A stretch of DNA of 64,000 bases from Eutreptiella sp. 'Long Island Sound 2002' (GCA_964036045.1 OZ038382.1:87839795-87903794), one strand, 5' to 3'; positions 41,574 through 53,273 are shown, numbered from the stretch's first letter. Notes: generated from the sequence alone by a model not told the origin. Numbers and translations are program-made.

Positions 41574-41978
41574 GGTGGCACCACGGAGCCGAACAAGCGC
41601 CATGTTCAGGTCCGTGATGACAGAGTAAGGGTAACTCGTTACAAAAACTGTACAAAAATGGGTGTTCATAAAAGGCGTTCATATTTCATGGTTCAGTTAT
41701 GAACCGTTCATATATGAAAAATAAATTATGAACAATACTAGTTTTAATACAGGTACCTAGGGATGGTCTGCGGGGGCTGCAAGGCGTTGGAGGAGATGAG
41801 TTTCCGGAGTCCGTCATATTGTACTGTGCTGTACTGTACTATACTAAGCTCTACTATACTATGCCATACCATGCTATGTTATACTATACTATACTACACC
41901 ATGATATACGATACTATACTCTACTATACTATACTATACTCTACTATACTATACCATACTATACTATACGATACTCTA

Positions 41979-42217
41979 TGGGATGTAGCGTTCTAGGGCA
42001 TGGTGCGGAACCCCTAGTCAGAGCACAATTTCTGGAACACCCACCTGGCCTCAATTTCGGGGCAAACCACCTAAAAAAATAGATTCGGCACCCTCAAAAA
42101 CCTGCCCTCCCCTTCCTTTCCCCGCACAACCTGTATGGTAGGGGTGGTTTTTTGGGGTGGGGTCAAAGAGTTAGAGCAGAGTTAGATCAGAGTTAGAACA
42201 CAGTTAGAGCACCTTGC
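41979..42217 (-). mobile_element. El-2 right-end fragment, inverted, copy B
   Basis: Duplicate of 35464-35702. It again follows a degenerate TATAC tract (41820-41978). Confidence 0.8.
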
Positions 42218-42378
42218 ACGTCTCAGGACGGCAAGTGTGCCAACTTTTTGGCCTAGTGGCCCGTTTCTCAAAGGCAATAGAGCACACGCCTCTCCCGGCG
42301 CACTTCAAGGTACTATATTTATACTATATTTATAAACAATATTAAACTACACTATACTAAACTATACTACACTATACT

Positions 42379-42700
42379 ATGCAATACTACACTGTACTAT
42401 TATACTATACTATGGTATGCTATACTATACTATACTGTACTATACTATACTATACTATACTATACTATACTATACTATACTATACTATACTATACTATAC
42501 TATACTATACTATACTATACTATACTATACTATACTATACTATACTATACTATACTATACTATATTATACTATACTATACTATACTATACTATACTATAC
42601 TATACTATACTATACTATACTATACTATACTATACTATACTATACTATACTATACTATACTATACTATACTATACTATACTATACTATACTATACTATAC
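42379..42700. repeat. (TATAC)n microsatellite, first block
   Basis: About 280 bp of nearly pure TATAC preceded by degenerate units from 42300. Frames through it give LYYTILYYTI repeats, which are not a protein gene. It is the target of the LINE 3-prime end at 42701. Confidence 0.97.
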
Positions 42701-42834
42701 TCGGTCGTTGTCGGCACACGCCCGGCCAGCGTGACGCCGGCCGACTGCTCCCTTGCGCCCTGCCCAGGGAGAGCGTGTCTGGCAATTTCTCCCGCCGGCA
42801 CGTGCTGGGTGCCCTAACAAAAACAACAACAACA
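42701..42834 (+). mobile_element. 5-prime-truncated LINE 3-prime end in the (TATAC)n array
   Basis: 134 bp from TCGGTCGTTGTCGGCACACG to an ACAACAACAACAA tail. It matches 52898-53032, the 3-prime end of the large LINE, and is flanked on both sides by TATAC units. It is a separate, truncated insertion of the same LINE family. Confidence 0.9.
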
Positions 42835-43160
42835 ATATACTATACTATACTATACTATACTATACTATACTATACTATACTATACTATACTATACTATAC
42901 TATACTATACTATACTATACTATACTATACTATATTATACTATACTATACTATACTATACTATACTATACTATACTATACTATACTATACTATACTATAC
43001 TATACTATACTATACTATACTATACTATACTATACTATACTATACTATACTATACTATACTATACTATACTATACTATACTATACTATACTATACTATAC
43101 TATACTATACTATACTATACTATACTATACTATACTATACTATACTACATTATACTATAG
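42835..43160. repeat. (TATAC)n microsatellite, second block
   Basis: About 320 bp of TATAC units between the truncated LINE and the full LINE. Confidence 0.97.
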
Positions 43161-44288
43161 CCCCCCCTTCCCCCTGCTGCATGCATCATGGCGTAGCGTG
43201 AGTCATACCTCCCTCCCTATGCACCATGTGTCATGGCCGCGAGTGGCCTTTGCCTCTTCCTCCTCATACTAACCGAACGGGGGGGGCCAACGGCCCCTGG
43301 CCGGGGCCCCCAGAACCCCATACGCAGCGACGCCCGACCCGAGGGTGGTGGGGCCCGCCGGTGCGCGGTTCGAGCCCCCGCCACCCTCCTTCCACCTGCC
43401 GCGACCCCCTAACCCCCCCCAGTCCCCCCCCTGTCCCCCACCCCGGCTGGGGCGGCGCAGCCCGCGCGTGCGGTTCGAGCCCGCGCCGCCCCTTGTTGCA
43501 TTATACAGGCAGTGCGGGCCGCCAGGAGAGCGGAGGGGCCCCGCACCACCCCGAGCGCCCCCCCCCACGACAGCTGGCGCTAGAGGCCTAGCAGCGCCTG
43601 GCGGGCTGTTGTGCAGGGGGAGCGAGGCGACCGGGCGCTTCATACCCGCCCCCAACAGGGGTCTGTGCCCACGGCACCGGGCACAGACGCCGGTTGGGGG
43701 GTACCACACCACCACCCACCACCGCACCACGGGCACAAGGGAGAGGTAATAGCCCCGGGCATCAGCCTCCCCCAGGCCGAAGGAAGGTGCCGACCGCCAG
43801 GCTCATCCTGGCCCCCCACTTCCTCTTCCTGATCATCCCCCTTGGCCGTCCCGGCCCACAGTCCCCGCGGCGGGTAAGTTACTGGGGTCGAAACCTAAGA
43901 ACTTCGGTGACGGAAAAACAGGCCGTGGTTTCGCACCCAGCCGACGTGGGGAGCCTCCGCCCCCACGGGGCCCCAGGGCACCCCGGCCATCCCAGCCGGG
44001 GATAACCCGCCGCCAGCGCCCCAATCCCCCGCCCCATGCTCTCCGGCCTCAGTCCCCGAGCAGTCTTCACCCTCATCACTTCCTCGTAGTAGGACACCGG
44101 TAGCAGGACACACCCACCACCACCACACGCCACCGACCCCCAGAGCCCAGCTCTGGACCGCCCACCCCGACCAACCCCCCCCCGCCCTCAGCACGCACCA
44201 CGAGTGTCGCCCACAGCCGTCAACGGACCTCCCGGCCCCCGACACGCCGTGTGTCGGACCCTCCCTTGCTACGCTCCCCACAGGCACC
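43161..44288 (+). other. LINE 5-prime leader
   Basis: C-rich, no long conserved frame; it should contain the internal promoter. Nothing specific is seen. Confidence 0.5.
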
Positions 44289-46384
44289 ATGGCACACCCC
44301 TTCTCAGCTCTGTCCCCCGACCTCCAGCGCGAACAGTTGACGGCAGCCGACGCCTGGCCCCTCCTGTCCATCGCCCTGGACTCCCAACAACCCCCACGCC
44401 TGCTGGCCTCTGCGCGCCACATGCCGGCGAATGTGGACGTCCTCTCCATCCCCCTCGCCAGCTCCCCCATCGAAGCCAGCCCCCTCCTGTGGTGGTTCAC
44501 CTTCACCGAGCAGCTCACCGAGAACCAGATCTCCCTCCTCACCACACACCACGACGCCTCGTGGCTCCCCTACGCCTCCTGCATGAGCGCCCTCATCGAC
44601 TGGGGCGCTCGTGCCTCCACCCTCGACCAGGCCACTCTCGCCTCGGCCGCCCTCGCCCACATTTCCCCCTTCTCCCCCGACCTCCCCCCCTCCATCCCCT
44701 TCCGCCGCCTCCTAGACCTCCTCGCCTTCGAGGAGGCCATCAAGCCCAAGGTCGCCCGGGTCGCCCTGCTCCACTGGCTAGCGACCTGGGCGGCTCAGCA
44801 GACCGGCTCCCGACTGGCTTGCCCCCCCCTCAGCTGCGTCTTCGACCCCGCCAGCCCCCACGTCCGTGTCCCCGCCCCCTGCCCCCTGTCCGCCCAACGG
44901 TGGTACACCGAGTTGAACCATCGGAAGGATGATGGTTCAATTCGCACCCCCAACATCTCCACCGCCATCACCGCAGCCGCCCGCCGCGCTAACCCGCAAG
45001 CAGAAGACCCCCTGCGGGGCCCGGAGCCCCCGCCCCCGCCGCCGCCCCCGCCCCCCCCGACGCTTCGCAACCCTTGTCCCAGCTTCCCCCCCGTCCCCAG
45101 CCCCCGCAGCCGGCCGCACCACCCCCGTCAGACTGGGAAACACTCTTCCAGGCTGGCCCCACGCCGAGCTCCCAGGACACGCTGACCTTACTCGACGGCC
45201 TCTCCTCCGTCCCCGAGGCCGACGCCCACCACACGGCCATGTGCATTGTGGCTATGGGCAAGAACGGCCACCTGCCCCCCAGGACCGTGCAGCACCTCTC
45301 GGTCTCCACGTCCACCGCCAGCCTGGTGCTCGCCGCCAAAGGTGCCTGGCACTCCTGCCCCGACCTCCACAAGCCCACCCTCTGCCTCCACCTCAACAAG
45401 CTCCTCACCCCGGTCTCCCAACGATACGGAGCCGCCGCCTCCTCCGCGGCCTCCCTGCCTGCCCTCCAGGCCATCCAGCCCCTCATCACAGCCGCTCAGG
45501 CCCATGCCGATACTCCCTGGCTGACGGCGGCCTTCACCATCGCCAGCGCCCCCTCCTTCCCCATAGAGGCCTACCAGGACCTCCAACACGTCTCCTCCGC
45601 CGACACCCGCCGCGCAGCCATCGCACGGCTGTGTGGCCGTCTCTCCACCCCGGCCCAGTTCCAGGAACTGATCTCCTACACCAAAACTGCCCTCCCCCCC
45701 CGCTCCACGGCGGACCTGAACTGGTTCCGCCTTGGCTCCTCCGCACCGCCAACGCACTCCCTGCAAGCCCCCGGCGCCGCCGCCCCGCCCGCGCCACTCT
45801 CCGCCCCACCCCTCCTCGGCCAGCCCCCCCTCCCGGGCGCCCCCGCGCCCTCCGCCGCCGGCGCCACCCCCGCCTCCTCGGTCCCCACCTTCGCCCCCGT
45901 CGGCTCCTCACCAGCCACCACCGGCATCGTCCGCGTCTCAGGCCTCCGCCTAGGCCCACACCCCTCCATGGCAGTCACCCTCACCCACAACCTGCAGACC
46001 GTCGTGTACGTCACTGACGCCGACGCCCGCCGCGGACACGCGTTCGCCTCCATCGCCCCCGCCCTGCACACCTCCCTCTTCGCCTCGCTGCCCACGCGCG
46101 TCATCCAGCACAACGAGGGCTGGTCCCTTACGGTCCAGGGCAGACGGGACGATGGGCAACCTTGGCACGCCCCCGCCGCCACACTCAACACCCCCCCCTC
46201 CCACCGCCCGGCCGTCCCGGGCGACCCTCAGCCCCGCCCTGCCAAACGCAACCGCCAGCAATCACCCCCCCGTTCCTCCCCCCGACGCTCCCCGCGGCAC
46301 CATGGCCGCACAGCGCCCTCGGCCCCCTCGTCAGGCAGGGCAGTCCGCGGCGCCATGTTCCCCAGTTCCCGCAGACACAACTGA
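44289..46384 (+). CDS. LINE ORF1 protein, with a frame change near 45050
   Basis: The ATG at 44289 (CACCATGGC context) starts MAHPFSALSPDLQREQLTAA. The first frame runs to the Pro run at about 45030-45060; the second frame (QLPPRPQPPQPAAPPPSDWE) continues from there to the TGA at 46382-46384. The two joined would be about 690 residues. The first part is helical (PLLSIALDSQQPPRLLASAR), and the second contains helical repeats (SLPALQAIQPLITAAQAHAD), then a Pro/Ala linker and a compact domain (VVYVTDADARRGHAFASIAP). The C-terminus is basic (KRNRQQSPPRSSPRRSPRHH). It is likely the RNA-binding ORF1 protein of the retrotransposition particle. The frame change lies in CCG/CCC repeats and may be an error or a programmed shift. 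Confidence 0.6.
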
Positions 46385-47190
46385 CTCGCCCTTCCGGACA
46401 CTCTCCCCGCCTCCAGCGCTCCCGACCTCCCGACCCTGGCCTGGGCGACCTTCCTCGCCACCCACTTCCCCCGCCCACTCGACGCCCACCGCGCCGGGGC
46501 TGACCTCCTCTCCGGCCCGGAGCCCCGCCCCCAATCCCACGCCCGTGGGACCCCCCCCCGCGCACCCGCTACACCACCGGCCTCCGCCCCCCGTATATGC
46601 CTTCACTGCGGCACGCTGCGACGCCCGGCCCTCACGCACTGCCCCGTGTGCACACACTCTGCTGACCTTCTCCCCCTCGGCCTCCCCCCGGCCGCTAACC
46701 TCCCCCCGGGCCCCCTCCGAGACCTCCTGCACGCCGCCCGGGTCTCCACGTCGCTACCCCCCTCGCTCCTCGCCTCCGCCCTCCCCACAGTGTGCGGTTG
46801 GCTCGCCTCCTTCCCCCGCCAGCACCGTGACCCCTCCTTCTGGATCACCCCTCCCCTGCACGTGGACGCCAAGTGGACCGCCTTCTGGGACACCGCCCAC
46901 TTGCCGTCAACCCCCCTCCCCCCGTCCCCAGCGTACGCTTGCTCGTCAGGCCCGACCTCAGCGTGGGCGCTACACCCCGCCCTCCCCGACGCCCCACTCG
47001 TCACCTCCTCCGCTTGCCCCGACTGTGGACGCCCCACGCCTCACACCGCCTTCGTCGACCTCCCCGCATCGCCGACCGACCACTGGCCTCACTTCTTCTG
47101 CACCTCCTGCCACAAAGCCCCGCCCGTGTGCACTCGTGACACCGCCACCCGCTGTGTGGTCGGCTTCCAGGGCATGCTAAGCCCGGGGCT
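46385..47190 (+). CDS. LINE ORF2, N-terminal Cys-motif region
   Basis: This frame follows the ORF1 TGA without any shift. No ATG is near, so its translation would need readthrough or reinitiation. It contains ICLHCGTLRRPALTHCPVCT and SSACPDCGRPTPHTAF...FFCTSCH, two Cys-pair modules likely to bind zinc. A shift near 47180 then moves the frame to the endonuclease part. Confidence 0.55.
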
Positions 47191-47835
47191 GTCCCCGTCT
47201 CCGCCATCCCCTGGGCCACCCCCTGCGCCTCCCCTCCCGACCGCCTCCTCCAGCCGACCCCCGCCTTCGTCCTCTCCCTCCCCGACCCCCGTGACCAGGC
47301 GTCCACCCCCCTCCGCGACACAGCCCTCACCTTTCTCACGCACAACTGGGGCGGCATCGCCGGCCAAGTCTCCCTCGCCCGCACCTGGCTCGAGGCCTTG
47401 TCCCCCGACGTGGTGGCCGAGCAGGAACTCTGGGACTTGGCCGCGGCCCGCCCCGCCCTCCCACCGCGGTACGAGGCCCACTACAGCACCGCATCCGGCC
47501 AGGGCTCACGCCTCCGCACGGCTTGGCTCCGGTCCCTCCGCGCCCCCTCCCAACCCGCCGACCTCGTCTGCGACAGCCCGCATTGGATTGCCTCCACGGT
47601 CCCCCTCTCGCTAGGGGGCCGTGCCCTCCTGTTCAACGCCCACCTCCCCCCACGCCTCTCGTACTCCGAGTGGGTTTCCGAGGTCAAGCTCATGAACCGC
47701 CTCCGCCCCTGCATACGTCCCGACCTGTGCGTCCTCCTGGGCGACCTCAACAGCACGGGAGCCCAAGGCACCCCCCTGGCCTCCGCGCTCGGGGCCCTAG
47801 GCCCGCTCTCGGCCTGGCACCGCCTGGTCCCCCCT
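47191..47835 (+). CDS. LINE ORF2, APE-type endonuclease
   Basis: The frame contains LTFLTHNWGGIAGQVSLART, then VVAEQELWDL, where the Glu-containing motif is expected, LLFNAHLPPRLSYSEWVSEV and LCVLLGDLN, the conserved GDLN block. These are the expected blocks of apurinic/apyrimidinic-like endonucleases of LINEs, which nick the target before reverse transcription. A shift near 47830 in a CCCCCC run moves the final block (STAIDHIFATG, then SHAMVLAQV) into the reverse-transcriptase frame. The usual Asp of the SDH motif reads as TSH. Confidence 0.65.
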
Positions 47836-50800
47836 AGCCACTCCCACCAACTTCACCACCCGCCACGGCTCCCCCCGGTCCACCGCCATCGACCACATCT
47901 TCGCCACCGGTCCCATCGCCTGCCACACTCACCACGTCCTCCCCTGCCACACCTCACACGCCATGGTGCTGGCGCAGGTCACCCTGCACCACCGCTCCTG
48001 CGACGCCCACTCGTGGCGTCTGTTCCGATGGCGCCTGGCAACTATTGAGGACATGGACTCCCTCTCAGCCGCCCTTGACCCGGCGTGGGGCTGGCTCTCC
48101 CTTACCCCCGCCCTCCCCGACCACTACATCGCCACCCACCACTCCCTCGCGCACCAGCTGCTCGCGCACCCTCCTGACACCCCCACACTACTACGGTCCG
48201 TGGCCCGGTACACCTTTCCCCTCTCCACACATGACCTCGCCGCCCAGTCCTCTGCCCTCCGGGAGGCATCGGCCGCCCGCGGCTACGTCCCTCGCGCTAC
48301 CGTCCTCTCCTCCCCCTCCATCACCTCCGCCACTCGCACCGTCCTCCGGCTGCCCTCCCCTCCCCTAGAACCGCTCCACGGCATCCTCCCCCACCCGGGG
48401 GCCACCCTCACGACCCGCGAGGAACGGCTCGCCGAGGTCACGGCCCAGTCCCGATCCCAGACGGCCAACCGGCACGTCTCCGTGGACCACGCCTTCTTCG
48501 CCGCCCGCTGCACCCCGGACCCCTGGCTCCCCCTCCTACACCCGCCCACCGACCTCACTCTCCCCCTACTCCGCGACGCCCTCGGCGCGAACACCCGACC
48601 AGAATCCCCCGCCTCCCTCCGGGCGTACGCCCTCACCCGCCAGCCCCCCCCCCTCATCACCACCGCCTCCCTCGCCAACCGCCGCATGGGCAAGCGCTCC
48701 CTCGCCGTGTCCACTGACAACACGGCACGCGCAGCGCTCTTCCGCAGCGGTGGAGGCGTCCACCCCGGATTGCTGCACCTCCTCCTCCAGCTTGAATCCG
48801 GCACCCCGGGCGTCTCCAACGAGACCGTCCGCTACGGCCTCTACAAGGGGAAACCCACCAAGCCACTCCCCCTGCACCTCACACGCTCCTTCCGCCCCGT
48901 CGACGTGGAGTCGGGCGTCTCCGGCGCAGCATCCGGCATCGCCACGACCCGCCTAGCCGCCGATCTCGAGCTCACCTCCACCTACACCCCCGCCTCCTTC
49001 GCCTACCGCCCAGGCCACTCCGCCCTCGGCCTCGCCCTCGTGGCCCGCGCCGCCGCCTACACAGCCCTCTCCACCCACGGCACCTGCGCCATCTGCGACT
49101 GGGACGAGTCTGACGCGTACCTCAGAGTACTGCGCCAGGACAACTCCCGCCTCTGCTCCCGCCTCCGCGCCACGTGGGACTTTGGCCCCTGGGCAGACGG
49201 CTTCTACAGCCGCCTGGTCATCCGCGTGGCCACCCGCGAAGGGTTCGCCCACCCCTTGAGTACCGAGGAGGGGGGCAACCAAGGCGACGGGTTCGCCCAA
49301 CTCCCCTACCAAGCCCCCAGCCTGGTCATCACCAGGGCCATGCGCCCCAACACTTCCATCACCCTCCCCCTCACCATCCCCGGCCACTCAGCGTCCCTCC
49401 CCGCCACCCACCTCTCGTACAGTGACGACCGCCGCTTCATCACCCCCTCCCTCACGGACGTGGCAACCATGGCCACTAACTGCCGCGAGTGCTCTCGCCG
49501 CGCCGGCCGCATCATACACCCCGACAAGCAGGAGTTCTCCCTCATCGACTCCCGCCCAGGCCGGCCCACCCTCGTCACAGCCGACGTCCGGCAGCACACC
49601 GGCACCACCACCACCGCCCCCCCGGAAGTCGTCGGCACCCCCATCCTCCCCGAGCTCCCCCTCCTCCGCGTCATCAACAAGTCCCGTGCGTCCCTCGACC
49701 GGGCGCGCAAGGCCAGCCGCAACCGCGAGGCCTGCCCCATACTCCAGCTCCGCTCCCTGCACGCCTTCGGCCTCTCCCCCCTCGACTACGTCGCCTCGGG
49801 CGTCCTCGCCCCCCCCCCCTCCCTCCGCCCCCATCAAACCGTCATCAACAATGCATACCGCCACGCCTTCCGTCTGTCCCCCTGGGCACACTCGGCCTTC
49901 CTCCACCTCCCCCTCCAGCAGGGCGGTCCCGGCGCCCCCCTCCTAGCGTACCGGGCCCCCCTCAACCTCCTCCGCACTTACCTCCGCGCCTCTTGGGGCC
50001 CCAACACCCTCGCAGTAGCCGCCACGGCGTCCCTCATCTCCCCACGCCGCCCCACCCCCTGGCTCACCGAAGGACCCGCCCTGGCGCAAGCGCTCGCCCC
50101 CCTCGACATCACCGTCCACCTCCTCCCCTCCCCCCACGTGCGCCCCGCCCCGCAGCACCACACCGGCTCGTTGGCCCCCCTCCGCTCCCTCCCCTATGTC
50201 GTGGTCGCATGCGGCGGCAGCCAAGAGGGCACCCGCCTCGGCGCCGGCTTCCTCCTCTGGCACCCCCACCACGGCACTCTCTACCGCGGCTGGCTCGGCC
50301 TCCACGCCCTCGCCGGCCACTCCACCGACGCAGAGTGGATCGCCAAAATAGCCGCCATGTTCGCCCTCCGCGTCTGGTCCGGCGAAGCCCTCTTCGCCTC
50401 AGACTGCACCGCCTCCCAACTCTGCGACCTCACCCGCGGCCCGCCCTCCTCCTCCGCCCTCTCCATCCCGTACCGGGCGGCCCTCCTCTCCGCCTCCTTC
50501 CGCATGCACGAGGCCTGGCTCCCCGCGCCACACGACTCCGGCTCCGCCAGCCACCTCGCCACCCTCAACGCCGAAGCCGACGGCCTAGCCCTCCGCGGGC
50601 TCCGCGCCGCCTCCCCGTGGACCCTCCCGTGGTCCGCACTCTTCCACGGCCGCATCGTGGCGCTCCATGAGGGCTCAATCTTCCTTAGCCCCGCGCGCGC
50701 CGCGGAGGCAGCGTATGCGGCCACCACCGCCCGCACCCACGCGCTGCACCTCCGGCCCCTGCCCCCAGGCTGGTCCTCCCACATACTCCGCCTCGCGTAT

Positions 50801-51391
50801 GAACGCGCCGAGATCCCTGCGCTGGCCCTCCACCGCATCATCCACCTCTGGCTGCTGCACTCCCAGAACCACCCCCCCGGCTACGGAGGCGTGACGTGCC
50901 CCTTCTGTCACCGCCCCTACCCGGACTCCGCCGCCCACCTCCAGTACCACTGCCCCCCACACTACGCCCAGCGGTTACTCCTCGCGTGGCGCCTGTTCAC
51001 GCACCCGCCCATCGTGGCAGCCACTGCCGGCCAATCCCCCCGCCTCGTTACCCCTTTGGAGCTCCGCACGGCCACCACCGCCGTGTACCTCTCCGAGCAC
51101 CTCCCAGCCGCCCCGCAACCTGGCCCCCCAACGCAGTTGGGGTTCAGTCTGCTTGGCATGTGGCACTCCTCCTCCCCCCACGGCGCCCCCCCTCTGCTGG
51201 ACAGCGCCAGCCGGGAGGAACTCCTCCGCGAGCTCCTCTCCACCCTCAGCACGACGCACACGTCGCTAGCGTCACTCCTCCGCCGTGCCCCCTCCCACGT
51301 CACCGCCCCGCCCCCCCCCCTCCCGCCGCACGTCCCCACGCCGCCCTGCACCCAGCCCCACACACTGCGCCACAGCATCGCCCTAGTCTAG
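47836..51391 (+). CDS. LINE ORF2, reverse transcriptase, RNase H and CCHC
   Basis: One open frame of about 1180 codons, ending in TAG. Numbering from 47963, the RT palm is at residues about 310-520: motif A AICDWDESDAYLRV (about 375), motif B EEGGNQGDGFAQLPY (about 437) and motif C LSYSDDRRFI (YSDD at about 485). The RNase H region is at about 744-870: VVVACGGSQEGTRLGAGF, HSTDAEWIAKIAAM, LFASDCTASQ and LNAEADGLALRG. The usual first Asp (TDGS) is replaced (ACGGS). A final CPFCHRPYPDSAAHLQYHC is a CCHC-type zinc motif. The protein copies the element RNA onto nicked TATAC DNA. RT catalytic residues are intact. Confidence 0.85.
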
Positions 51392-53032
51392 CTCCTCCGC
51401 CATTGCGCCACTTGGCGCCTCACGGTAGACCGCCGGCCTGTGGTCCCGCTCCCCCCGGCACCACTCCCGGGGCCGCACCCGGCCCACGTCGTGTTCACCC
51501 CCACGTCGCGGGCCGCGGACATCCTTCCACTCCTCGCCGCCACCCCCCTCGGGCAACGCATACTGCTTGCCGCCAACCCCTCGGTCCTCAGTGAGGTCCT
51601 CATCGGGCACGCCGATGCCCTGCACGTGCGCCCGCTGCTGCCCGACCTGCACGTGGCGTACGCCCCCCGCACGCCCGTCGACCCCTCCGTGTGGGACTCT
51701 CAGTGAGGCCACCGGCCACCAGCCGGCCCGCACGCACCGCCCCGCGCTCGCCTCGGGCACTCGAGCCCGTGGACACCGCTACCCGGCCTCGGCCCCCGAG
51801 CAGCGCTCCCCGCCAGCCGCGGGTCCCACGGCCCGCAGGGGGCCCCCGACAGGCACGCCGGCACCCTTGCGCGTGCGCCCCACGCAGCTTGGCCTGCACG
51901 GCGCGCTCGCCCCCTGCACGCCCTCCGACCCCACAGTGTGGGGCTCTTGGGGCCTCTGCCGACCGCCGGCTGGGCCGCCCGCACCTCCCAGCGACCGCCA
52001 CGGGCCCCGCACCCGCTCGGCCGCCCGCCGCTACCCATGCGCCCGGCCCCGGCCTCAGCCCCCAGGCGCCGCAACCAGCTCACCGCAGGTCCCTCGGCCC
52101 GCAGAGGGGCCCGCACCGGGCACACCGGCGCCCTTGCGCACGCGCCCTCCGCACCATGGCCTGCACGACGCGCCCTCCCCCGGCAGGCCCACCGACCCTA
52201 CTGTGTGGGGCGCTCAGGGCCACTGCCGACCGCCGGCTGGACCGCCCGCACCCCCCCGCGACCGCCACGGGCCCCGCACCCGCATGGCGCCGCGTCCGAC
52301 CCGGCCGCCCGCCGCTACCCATGCGCCCGGCCCGGACCTCGACCCCCCGCCGGCTGTGCCGCGCGGCCTCCCGTACACAGGGCACAGGGACAGGCACCAG
52401 GGGACAGCACCTGAACCGAACACGGCACGCCAGCAACTGTGAACCCATGTTCGTGCTCTTGTGCTCCCGCCCTTGTGCCCTCCCTCCCCCATGACCGACG
52501 CGCGCGCGCCCGCACTACCGGGGACGAGGCGGCCACAACACATCTCCAGCAAAGGTGACTAGGCGCCGGCAGACAGCAACTCCCAGGCCTCCCCTCGCCC
52601 CCGTAGAAGGCTAGAAGCACGGGCCAGTGCCCCCGGCCACGCCACGGCCGCACACGAGGAACGGCCACCTCGGCGGGATGTTCGGGCAAGGCGCGGAATG
52701 TCCGTGGACCCGGGCGTGCCTTCCCCACCCCAAGGTCACCGCCCCGCCCTCCACCCCCACCACAGCCGCTTCGCACAGCACGAGCAACTCTCCCCCCGCG
52801 AGACGGGGGAGGGCTCCAGGGTGACTTCCACAGGTGGCCCCACCCTCCTCCACGCGCCCCCCCCCCCTCCACCCCACGGCGCCCCCCCCCCCCCCCCTCG
52901 GTCGTTGTCGGCACACGCCCGGCCAGCGTGACGCCGGCCGACTGCTCCCTTGCGCCCTGCCCAGGGAGAGCGTGTCTGGCAATTTCTCCCGCCGGCACGT
53001 GCTGGGTGCCTCCACAACAACAACAACAACAA
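51392..53032 (+). other. LINE 3-prime UTR with three tandem units of about 250 bp
   Basis: Related blocks start near 51618, 51862 and 52123. Each has a TGCACGTGCGCCC- or CCCTTGCGC-type start, a CTGCACG box, a TGTGGG(A/G)C box and CGACCGCCGGCTGG or a variant. The last 135 bp (from about 52898) equal the truncated copy at 42701. The function is unknown; RT recognition is expected at the 3-prime end. Confidence 0.65.
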
Positions 53033-53175
53033 TATACTATACTATACTATACTATACTATACTATACTATACTATACTATACTATACTATACTATACTAT
53101 ACTATACTATACTATACTATACTATACTATACTATACTATACTATACTATACTATACTATACTATACTATACTAT
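53033..53175. repeat. (TATAC)n microsatellite, third block
   Basis: TATAC units right after the LINE tail, followed by degenerate units to about 53275. Confidence 0.97.
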
Positions 53176-53273
53176 AGTGTACTGCACTATATTATACTAT
53201 ACTATGTTATACTACACTGCACCATACTATACTATACCGTACCATCCTATAGTATAGTATACTATAGTATAGT

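Larger units (their letters stand above)
35940..41738. mobile_element. El-7, copy B (more complete)
   Basis: It has the same ends and TA flanks as copy A (TA at 35938-35939 and 41739-41740). Motif clusters: 35943-36230, 38910-39010, 39490-39615, 40500-40625 and 41660-41735. It keeps the full transposase C-terminus and 2 kb of right-hand sequence deleted in copy A. Confidence 0.7.
35783..42291. repeat. Tandem segmental duplication, copy B (6.5 kb)
   Basis: Second copy of 31298-35782, with about 2.0 kb more (38332-40320) and a 29-bp stretch near 41705. Both copies end in AATAGAGCACACGCCT; copy A then runs directly into the start of copy B. Confidence 0.9.
43161..53032 (+). mobile_element. Large C-rich LINE inserted in (TATAC)n
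   Basis: The element begins right after the TATAC block at 43160 and ends with a CAACAACAACAACAA tail directly followed by TATAC units at 53033. Order: 5-prime leader (43161-44288), ORF1 (44289-46384), ORF2 with Cys motifs, APE-type endonuclease, reverse transcriptase, RNase H and a terminal CCHC (46385-51391), and a 1.6-kb 3-prime UTR. The coding strand is extremely C-rich, unlike any neighbour. Frame breaks at three places make this copy doubtful as an active element, although they lie at or near C runs, where sequence errors are common. Confidence 0.9.

Noticed and set aside
42379-43272. Open frames of 100-300 codons encoding LYYTILYYTI repeats
   Set aside because: They are translations of the (TATAC)n microsatellite, which has no stop in these frames.
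44795-52998. Long antisense and off-frame ORFs inside the LINE
   Set aside because: Extreme C bias removes stops from most frames. Only the frames with endonuclease, RT, RNase H and zinc motifs are supported.
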